A DNA stretch of 46,772 nt, taken from positions 1 to 46,772 of the forward strand of contig JAJDXW010000120.1 in the NCBI GenBank assembly GCA_022823045.1, given 5' to 3'. Position numbers and translations under genes: made by a program. A model generated the notes under the pieces. It saw only the letters and a program-made list of their open reading frames with translations. It was not told the origin of the DNA and searched no databases. The stretch's first letter is position 1. Each line of letters starts with the position of its first letter. Positions 40,992 to 46,772 of this stretch are shown here, in pieces. This DNA is from Gammaproteobacteria bacterium. GTDB lineage: Bacteria; Pseudomonadota; Gammaproteobacteria; HK1.

Positions 40992-41878
40992 AGGGCATCA
41001 TCCTCGCCGGCGGCGAAGGGTCGCGGCTGTGGCCAATCACGAGCGCGGTGAGCAAGCAGCTCCTCCCGGTCTACGACAAGCCGTTGATCTACTACCCGTT
41101 GAGCGTCCTCATGCTCGCCGGGATCCGGGACCTCCTCGTCATCACCACGCCCCGGGATGCTCCCGCCTTCCGGCACCTCCTCGGCGACGGGAGCCGGTGG
41201 GGGGTCGCCATCGGCCATGCGATGCAGCCAAGCCCCGGCGGCATCGCCGAAGCGTTCCGGATCGGCCGGGAGTTCATCGGGACCGACGCCTGCGCGCTCG
41301 CCCTCGGGGACAATCTCTTCCATGGGCACGGCCTCACCGAGAGGCTTCGGGCCGCGGGCGGCCGGCCGGCGGGAGCCACCATCTTCGCCTGCCAGGTCCA
41401 CGACCCCGAGCGCTACGGGGTGGTCGCACTCGACGAGCGGGGGCGCGCGAGCGCCATCGAGGAGAAGCCCGCGCGGCCGCGGTCGCGGTCGCGGTGGGCG
41501 GTGACCGGGCTCTACTTCTACGACAACGACGTCGTCCGGATCGCCGCGGACCTGAAGCCGAGCGCGCGCGGCGAGCTCGAGATAACCGACGTCAACCGGC
41601 GCTACCTCGAACGGGGGGACCTCTTCGTGGAGCGGCTCGGCCGGGGGTTCGCCTGGTTCGATACGGGAACCCACGACAGCCTCGTGGAAGCGGCCGCCTT
41701 CGTACAGACCATCGAGAAGCGCCAGAACCAGCGCATCGCGGTGCCCGAGGAGGTCGCGTTCCGGAACGGGTGGATCGGCCGCGACGAACTCGCCGCCCTC
41801 GGCCGTCGCCTTCGCGGCAACCGCTATGGGGAGTATCTGCTGCGGATCGCGGAAGAAGGCCGCGACGGGGGTCCCTGA
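40988..41878 (+). CDS. rfbA: Glucose-1-phosphate thymidylyltransferase
   Basis: RmlA-type nucleotidyltransferase of 296 residues, first step of dTDP-rhamnose synthesis. [17 protein letters not shown] is the nucleotide-binding opening (most homologues have GSGTRL), then [45 protein letters not shown] and [13 protein letters not shown]. Length is normal. Gene order C-B-D-A is less common than B-D-A-C. A small hairpin follows the stop. Confidence 0.95.
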   Translation: MKGIILAGGEGSRLWPITSAVSKQLLPVYDKPLIYYPLSVLMLAGIRDLLVITTPRDAPAFRHLLGDGSRWGVAIGHAMQPSPGGIAEAFRIGREFIGTDACALALGDNLFHGHGLTERLRAAGGRPAGATIFACQVHDPERYGVVALDERGRASAIEEKPARPRSRSRWAVTGLYFYDNDVVRIAADLKPSARGELEITDVNRRYLERGDLFVERLGRGFAWFDTGTHDSLVEAAAFVQTIEKRQNQRIAVPEEVAFRNGWIGRDELAALGRRLRGNRYGEYLLRIAEEGRDGGP

Positions 41879-41884
41879 GGCGTC

Positions 41885-41899
41885 ATCGGATCTTCCGAT
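41885..41899. terminator. Small hairpin after rfbA
   Basis: ATCGGA-TCT-TCCGAT is a perfect six-base stem with a three-base loop just after the rfbA stop. No T-run follows, so termination is doubtful. The rest of 41879-42044, between convergent genes, shows only a GCGCGAAG direct repeat. Confidence 0.3.
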
Positions 41900-42044
41900 T
41901 CCGCGCGAAGTCGCGCGAAGCCGGATTGCGCTCCGCCGATCCGGCCTGCCGGTGTTCTCCCGGAACGCGCGCGGTCAGGCTGGAGAGCCGCGGCCCGTCC
42001 CGGGCGGCGGCTCGCCGCAGATCATGGCCGTGCTCCGGCGGGCG

Positions 42045-44711
42045 TCACATGCCGTCGTCCGCGGGCGGAGCAAAGATGAAGTCCTCCTCGGTGAGGAGGG
42101 CGACGTCGGTCACCCCTTCGAGCTCGATCGTGCCGCCGTCGGTGCCGGTGTCGATGACGACGTTTCCATCCGTGTTGGTCGTGAAGGTGAGTCCGGACAG
42201 GTCGGTGATCCCGAGGGCGCTCACGTCGATGAGGTCCTCGCCGTCCGTGAAGTCGGTGATGCGGTCCGCGCCGTGGTCCGCCTGGAACACGAAGGTGTCC
42301 GCTCCGCCGCCACCGGTCAGGGCGTCGTTGCCGCCAAGGCCGTCGATGGTGTCGTCGCCGTCGCCGCCCGTGATGGTGTCGGCGCCGCCGTCACCGGTCG
42401 TCGAGAACACGAAGTTGCTCGCGTCGAGGTCGGCGCTCGAGACACCCTCCAGCCTGATCGTGCCCTGGCCGGTGTCGATCAGCGTATCGCTGCCGTCCGC
42501 CGTGATCGTCAGGTCGCCGAGCTGGTTGACCCCATCAAGGGCGCTCAAGTCGATGATGTCGGTTCCGTCCTCGAAATCGGTGATCGTGTCGTCGCCGTGG
42601 GTCGCGCCGAAGCCGAAGGTGTCGGACCCGGTCCCGCCGGTCAGGCTGTCGTTTCCGGACCCGCCCCAGATGAAGTCGTGCCCGTCGCCACCGTCGATGG
42701 TGTCGTCGCCGGTCCCGCCGACGAGCAAGTCGTCGCCGGTGCCGCCCTCGATTACGTCGTTGCCGGCCCCGCCCCAGATGACGTCGTCGCCGGCCCCGCC
42801 GGTGATGGAGTCGTCGCCCCCGTCACCCCGCAGCCAGTCGTTGCCTTCGCCGCCGTCGATGGTGTCGTTGCCTTCGCCACCCCAAACGTTGTCGTGGTCG
42901 TCCCCGGCCGCGATCGAGTCGTTGCCCTCCCCACCGAGGAGCACGTCGTCGCCGGCGCCCCCGGCGATGGAGTCGTCCCCCTCCTCGCCCAGGACCCAGT
43001 CGTCGCCGCCGAGAGCGTCGATGGTGTCGTTGCCTTCGCCGAGCCAGACGACGTCCGCGCCCTCCCCGACGGTCACCTCCGTGTCTCCCTCGTGATGCGA
43101 AACCCACGTTCCCGGGGTGGAGCCGTCGGGGAGCAGGACGCGCAGCCCCCCACCGTCCATCAGGTCGGCCCTGGTAACCCCCTCGAGAGTGATGACGCCC
43201 CCGCCGAACTCGGTGAGATCGATGGTCAACCCGTCGGGCGAGCCGCTGTTGTCGCTGTCGGGAAGGTCGGTCACCTTCGCGAGGAGCTGCTCGGTGGTGA
43301 TCGCGGTGGTCATGCGGCGCAGATCGATCACGTCGTCCGCGATGTCGAAGTCGGTGATCGTGTCGTTGCCGTGGCCGTCGCCGAAGACGAAGATGTCCGC
43401 GCCCCCGCCGCCCGTCATCGAATCGTGCCCGAACCCGCCGGTGATCCACTCGCCGGCGGTGGTGCCCTCGACGGTGTCGTCGCCCAGAAGCCCGAAGTCG
43501 AAGAGATCCGTGTTCAGGCCGTTTCCGTCCATGAGGTCGGCCCTGGTGACCCCCTCGAGGGTGATGACGCCCCCGCCGAACTCGGTGAGATCGATGGTCA
43601 CCCCGTCCGCGGTGCCGTCGTTGTTGCCGTCCGCCAGCTCGGTGATCTTCGCGAGCAGAAGCTCGGGGGTGAGGCGTGCGGTGAGGCCGCCGAGGTCGAT
43701 GAGGTCGTTGTCGACGTCGAAGTCGGTGATCGTGTCGTCGCCGTGGCCGGCTCCGAAGATGAAGGTGTCGGCACCCTCGCCGCCCGTCAGGGTGTCGTTG
43801 CCCTCCCCGCCGATGAGGGTGTCGTCGCCGATCCCGCCGTCGAGGGAATCGGCGAGGTTCCCCTCGTCATCGTCACCCCAGCGCACGTCGTCGAAGTCGA
43901 AGAGCGAAGCGTCGAGGGCCTCGCCGTCCATGAGGTCGGCCTTGGTAACCCCCTCGAGGACGAGGGTGCCCCCGCCGAAGTCGGTGAGGTCGATGGTCAC
44001 CCCGCCCGGATCGCCGGGGAGGTCGGTGATGTTCGCGAGCAGAAGATCGAGCGTGACGTTTGCGTCCAGCTCGCCGAGGTCGAGGGTGTCGTTCGCGATG
44101 TCGAAGTCGGTGATCGTGGTGGTGCCGGACTCCGCGAGGATGACGAAGGTGTCGGCCCCCTCGCCGCCCGTCAGGGTGTCGTTGCCCTCCCCGCCGACGA
44201 GGGTGTCGTCGCCGGTCCCGCCGTCGAGGGAATCGTCTCCGGGCCCGCCGTAGAGCAGGTCGTTGCCCACCCCGCCCGTCAGGGTGTCGTTGCCGAACCC
44301 GCCCAGGAGAAGGTCGTTGCCCGCGCCGCCGTCGATGAGGTCGTCACCGCCGTCTCCGAGGAGGATGTCGTGGCCCTCGCCACCCTCGATGACGTCGTTG
44401 CCGGTCCCGCCCCGGATGATGTCGCTGCCCTCACCCCCGATGAGGCTGTCGTTGCCGCTCCCGCCGAGGATGATGTCACTGCCGCCGCCGCCATCGACGG
44501 TATCGTCGCCGCTTCCCCCCATCAGGATGTCGTCGTCGCCGAACCACCTGTCCCAAGGGGAATCGTCGCCGCCCTTGATGGAGTCGTTGCCGCCGCTTCC
44601 GTCGACGATGTCGCTGCCGCCGGCGCCGTCGATGGTCTCGGCCTCGTCGGTCCCGAGGATCAGCTCGCGCACAGGCGTTCCCGTCACGTTGTTGTCGTTG
44701 GAGTCGGCCAT
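42045..44711 (-). CDS. RTX calcium-binding protein, likely type I secretion cargo
   Basis: Acidic, Gly/Asp-rich protein of 888 residues. Dense GGxGxDxxx nonapeptides (for example [17 protein letters not shown]) form calcium-binding beta rolls at about 30-190 and 560-700, with shorter sets between. Five modules of serralysin-C type follow the rolls: three long ones (about 187-277, 312-405, 436-530), each ending in a [19 protein letters not shown]-like strand pair, and two short ones near the C-terminus. No protease, lipase or adhesin domain is visible and there is no N-terminal signal. The C-terminal [14 protein letters not shown] resembles an uncleaved type I signal. AGGGAGA precedes the ATG. 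The nearby PrtD/HlyD pair is the likely exporter; a structural surface role is inferred. Confidence 0.93.
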   Translation of the reverse strand: MADSNDNNVTGTPVRELILGTDEAETIDGAGGSDIVDGSGGNDSIKGGDDSPWDRWFGDDDILMGGSGDDTVDGGGGSDIILGGSGNDSLIGGEGSDIIRGGTGNDVIEGGEGHDILLGDGGDDLIDGGAGNDLLLGGFGNDTLTGGVGNDLLYGGPGDDSLDGGTGDDTLVGGEGNDTLTGGEGADTFVILAESGTTTITDFDIANDTLDLGELDANVTLDLLLANITDLPGDPGGVTIDLTDFGGGTLVLEGVTKADLMDGEALDASLFDFDDVRWGDDDEGNLADSLDGGIGDDTLIGGEGNDTLTGGEGADTFIFGAGHGDDTITDFDVDNDLIDLGGLTARLTPELLLAKITELADGNNDGTADGVTIDLTEFGGGVITLEGVTRADLMDGNGLNTDLFDFGLLGDDTVEGTTAGEWITGGFGHDSMTGGGGADIFVFGDGHGNDTITDFDIADDVIDLRRMTTAITTEQLLAKVTDLPDSDNSGSPDGLTIDLTEFGGGVITLEGVTRADLMDGGGLRVLLPDGSTPGTWVSHHEGDTEVTVGEGADVVWLGEGNDTIDALGGDDWVLGEEGDDSIAGGAGDDVLLGGEGNDSIAAGDDHDNVWGGEGNDTIDGGEGNDWLRGDGGDDSITGGAGDDVIWGGAGNDVIEGGTGDDLLVGGTGDDTIDGGDGHDFIWGGSGNDSLTGGTGSDTFGFGATHGDDTITDFEDGTDIIDLSALDGVNQLGDLTITADGSDTLIDTGQGTIRLEGVSSADLDASNFVFSTTGDGGADTITGGDGDDTIDGLGGNDALTGGGGADTFVFQADHGADRITDFTDGEDLIDVSALGITDLSGLTFTTNTDGNVVIDTGTDGGTIELEGVTDVALLTEEDFIFAPPADDGM
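43157..44003. repeat. Three near-identical ~76-base repeats inside the RTX gene
   Basis: Copies at 43157-43232, 43529-43604 and 43928-44003 encode the LTDFGGG...LEGVT.ADLMDG strands of the long modules. The first two differ at only a few positions; the third is more diverged. Spacing of about 370 and 400 bases matches whole-module duplication. Confidence 0.85.
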
Positions 44712-44846
44712 CGTTCTCTCCCTCTCGTCTTCGTCACGCGGGGCCGGGCAGGCGGGCGGAACCCGCCAGCTTCATCCGGGTTCCTTCCGCACCGCGCGAG
44801 CATAGCGAAACCCGAAGCCGCTTACCAACCCTGCTATCTTGGCCCG

Positions 44847-46586
44847 ATGACGACGAAGCCGAGATCCTCCCGCCCGAACTGCGCGCTCCTCTACCATCCG
44901 GACGGGTACCGGATCGACCGCAATGCGGTTCGGGGCCGGCAGTCCGCCGGGGCGGGCTTCGTCCGGGGCTTCATCGAGCATGGCGGCACGGACCGGCTCG
45001 TCGTGCTCGGCCCCTCGCGCGAGCACTTCGAGGACTTCCGGGCCCTGGCGAGGCGGCTCGACCCCGGGAAGCGTCCGATCGTGTGGGCCCGTCCGCTCGA
45101 CCGGAGGACCCTGCGCGCGGCCGGAACGGTCTTCGTGCCCGGGCCGGGGCTCGAACGCGAGGCATGGAACCGCCGCTTCGGGAGCGAGCGCGACTACAGC
45201 CTCTGCGGGGTCACCCACACCGTCGCCACGAACCGGGTCGCGAGCGCGCTCGGGCGGTATCTCGTTGCGCCGACCCAGCCGTGGGACGCCCTCGTCTGCA
45301 CCTCGGTAGCGGTGCGGGACGCGGTCGAGCGGATCCTCGCCGGGCACGCCCGATACCTCGAACGCCGGGGCGGCGGCGGGCGACTCCGCTCCCCGGTGCG
45401 CCTCCCGGTGATCCCGCTCGGGGTCGACTGCGACGCCTACGGGCCGGGCCCGGGCGACGACGCCACCGGCGCGGCCGGCCCGGAGAGCGGGTCCGGCCTC
45501 CGGTCCCGGCTCGGGATCGGCCGCCGCGATGTCGTCGCGCTCTTCGTCGGGCGCCTTTCGTTCCACGGGAAGGCGCATCCCACCCCGATGTACCTCGCGG
45601 CGGCCCGGGCGGCGGAGCGGATGCGGGGCGGGCGCCTCCACCTCGTGCTCGCGGGACAGTTCCCGAACGAGGGAACCGGGACGGAGTTCCGGAACGCCGC
45701 GGCCCGGTTCGCGGGTGCCGCGAGGGTGCACTTCGTCGACGGCGCGGACGGTCCGCGCGGCCGGGGAATCCTCGCCTCCCTGCGGGCCGCCGACCTCTTC
45801 GTCTCGCTCTCCGACAACATCCAGGAGACCTTCGGGCTCACCCCCGTCGAAGCGATGGCGGCGGGGCTCCCCTGCGTGGTGAGCGACTGGAACGGCTACC
45901 GCGACACGGTGGTGGACGGCGAGACCGGCTTCCGCGTGCCCACCACCACCGCCCCGCCCGGCGCGGGGGTCGACATCGCCGATCGCTACGCGGCCGGCGT
46001 CGATCGCTACGACCAGCTCATCGGCATCGCCAGTCTCGCGACGGCGGTCGACGTCGAGGCCTGCGCGGAGGCGGTCGCGAGGCTCGCGACCGACCGGGAG
46101 CTGCGCACCCGCCTCGGGGCGGCGGGCCGCGCGCGCGCGCGGCGGCTCTACGACTGGCGGGTGGTGATCGGCGCGTACCAGGACCTCTGGGCCGAGCTCG
46201 CGGAGCTCCGGGCGAGCGGCGACGGGATGGCGATGCGCGACCCGCGCGGGGAGCCGGCACGGGTCGACTACCCGGACCCGTTCTCGATCTACCGGAGCTA
46301 TCCCACCGCGCTCCTCGGCGCCCGCACCGTCGTCGCGGCAAAGAGCGAGGATCCGGCCGCGGACCTCGCGCGTCTTCGCGCGGGGACCCTCCACCGGTTC
46401 GTCCCCCACGCCTTCCTTCCGGACGCGGAGGTGGATGCCCTGGTGGCGCGGCTCGCGTCCGGCCCGGCCCGGGCGGGCGAGCTCGCCGCAACGCATCCCG
46501 ACGACCGGCGCCGGCTCGTGCGCACCCTGCTCTGGCTCGCGAAGTTCGATCTCGTGGCGATCGCTCCGGCGCGCGAATCCGACTGA
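44847..46586 (+). CDS. Family 4 glycosyltransferase with C-terminal extension
   Basis: Protein of 579 residues. A GT4 catalytic domain occupies roughly 1-450: VALFVGRLSFHGKAHP in the middle, LHLVLAGQFPNEG, and the donor-site segment ETFGLTPVEAMAAGLPCVV, then DGETGFRVP. The last ~115 residues (from DYPDPFSIYRSYPT to LLWLAKFDLVAI) are not part of a standard GT and look like a small helical domain. The frame stays open far upstream through the antisense of the RTX gene, so stop codons do not set the start. The ATG at 44847 is the first one before GT-like sequence. No Shine-Dalgarno site is visible, and a TATCTT at 44835-44840 could make the mRNA nearly leaderless. It diverges from the RTX gene, suggesting work on the RTX protein or its glycan partner. 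Confidence 0.88.
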   Translation: MTTKPRSSRPNCALLYHPDGYRIDRNAVRGRQSAGAGFVRGFIEHGGTDRLVVLGPSREHFEDFRALARRLDPGKRPIVWARPLDRRTLRAAGTVFVPGPGLEREAWNRRFGSERDYSLCGVTHTVATNRVASALGRYLVAPTQPWDALVCTSVAVRDAVERILAGHARYLERRGGGGRLRSPVRLPVIPLGVDCDAYGPGPGDDATGAAGPESGSGLRSRLGIGRRDVVALFVGRLSFHGKAHPTPMYLAAARAAERMRGGRLHLVLAGQFPNEGTGTEFRNAAARFAGAARVHFVDGADGPRGRGILASLRAADLFVSLSDNIQETFGLTPVEAMAAGLPCVVSDWNGYRDTVVDGETGFRVPTTTAPPGAGVDIADRYAAGVDRYDQLIGIASLATAVDVEACAEAVARLATDRELRTRLGAAGRARARRLYDWRVVIGAYQDLWAELAELRASGDGMAMRDPRGEPARVDYPDPFSIYRSYPTALLGARTVVAAKSEDPAADLARLRAGTLHRFVPHAFLPDAEVDALVARLASGPARAGELAATHPDDRRRLVRTLLWLAKFDLVAIAPARESD

Positions 46587-46592
46587 GGAGGT

Positions 46593-46772
46593 CTACGCGG
46601 GCTCGCGGGGCGTCCACTCGAGGCGCCAGGCGGGCTCCCCGGCCCCGGCCGCGAAGGGGTCGCAGAGGAAGAGTCCGGGCGCCGCCGCCAGTTGCTCCCC
46701 GGCGTATACGAGGGGCTGCCCGGCCCGCTCCCAGGGAGGAACCCCGAGCTCCTGGAAGAGGTCCTTGAGCGG
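46593..46772 (-). CDS. tilS: tRNA(Ile)-lysidine synthetase TilS, C-terminal end only
   Basis: The last 59 codons of a minus-strand gene cut by the window edge. LKDLFQELGVPPWER, then PLVYAGEQLAAAPGLFLCD and WRLEW match the TilS C-terminal domain, which helps position tRNA-Ile for lysidine formation at C34. The catalytic N-terminal domain with the PP-loop lies outside. It converges with the glycosyltransferase gene, six bases away. Confidence 0.85.
   Translation of the reverse strand, partial: PLKDLFQELGVPPWERAGQPLVYAGEQLAAAPGLFLCDPFAAGAGEPAWRLEWTPREPA

Noticed and set aside
42300-44600. Dense DNA repeats that could suggest a CRISPR array
   Set aside because: Repeats are in phase with GGxGxDxxx codons of the RTX protein and have no constant repeat plus unique spacer structure.
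41880-44846. Open plus-strand frame running through the antisense of the RTX gene into the glycosyltransferase
   Set aside because: Kept open by the Gly/Asp repeat composition of the RTX gene; the true glycosyltransferase homology begins at 44847.

Overview
This GC-rich window fits a proteobacterial chromosome. Supporting signs are short intergenic gaps, many ATGA, GTGA and TGATG start/stop overlaps, a serralysin-type type I secretion pair, a PotABCD transporter, an IclR regulator and a HyuA/HyuB pair. I cannot separate Alpha- from Gammaproteobacteria by eye. No rRNA, tRNA, insertion sequence, integrase, origin or CRISPR array was seen. Bases 1-9181 look less GC-rich than the rest, which would suit an acquired defence island.

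Layout. (1) 1-9181, defence island. A plus-strand protein cut by the window edge ends in a PD-(D/E)XK-like motif. It converges on a minus-strand type I restriction-modification operon, hsdR-hsdM-(nucleotidyltransferase/HEPN)-hsdS-DUF433. HsdR carries a LexA/UmuD-like S24 autoprotease domain between its N-terminus and its nuclease motif. The MNT-HEPN gene is one fused polypeptide wedged between hsdM and hsdS. (2) 9182-14192, housekeeping and stress genes: a DUF3565-DUF1971 fusion, a LysM/YkuD L,D-transpeptidase, a membrane-anchored monohaem cytochrome c, and a TAT-exported multicopper oxidase with a Met-rich loop.

(3) 14193-29552, one long minus-strand catabolic operon: hyuA-hyuB-SDR-Mo-hydroxylase (FAD, 2Fe-2S and Mo subunits)-iclR-potABCD-dimethylamine-dehydrogenase-like flavoprotein. 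It starts at a promoter with a perfect TTGACA box and two palindromes about two helical turns apart, a good candidate site for the operon's own IclR regulator. The set reads as uptake of a cationic or N-methylated compound, hydroxylation of a heterocycle, ATP-dependent ring opening, oxidation and N-dealkylation. I know of no named pathway with exactly this set. (4) 29618-32977: an enoyl-CoA hydratase, an LDH2/MDH2-type dehydrogenase, and mtaB with an apparent one-base deletion.

(5) 33021-46586, secretion and surface glycan locus. Minus-strand type I secretion genes (ABC ATPase, HlyD adaptor) lie beside an RsbW-like ATPase. A glycosyltransferase diverges from the dTDP-rhamnose genes rfbCBDA. 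An 888-residue RTX protein with no visible enzyme domain is the likely cargo, and a second glycosyltransferase diverges from it. This suggests a secreted, calcium-binding, perhaps glycan-associated surface protein. The window ends inside tilS. The leading candidates for something new are the S24-HsdR plus MNT-HEPN restriction locus and the IclR-linked N-heterocycle/amine operon.
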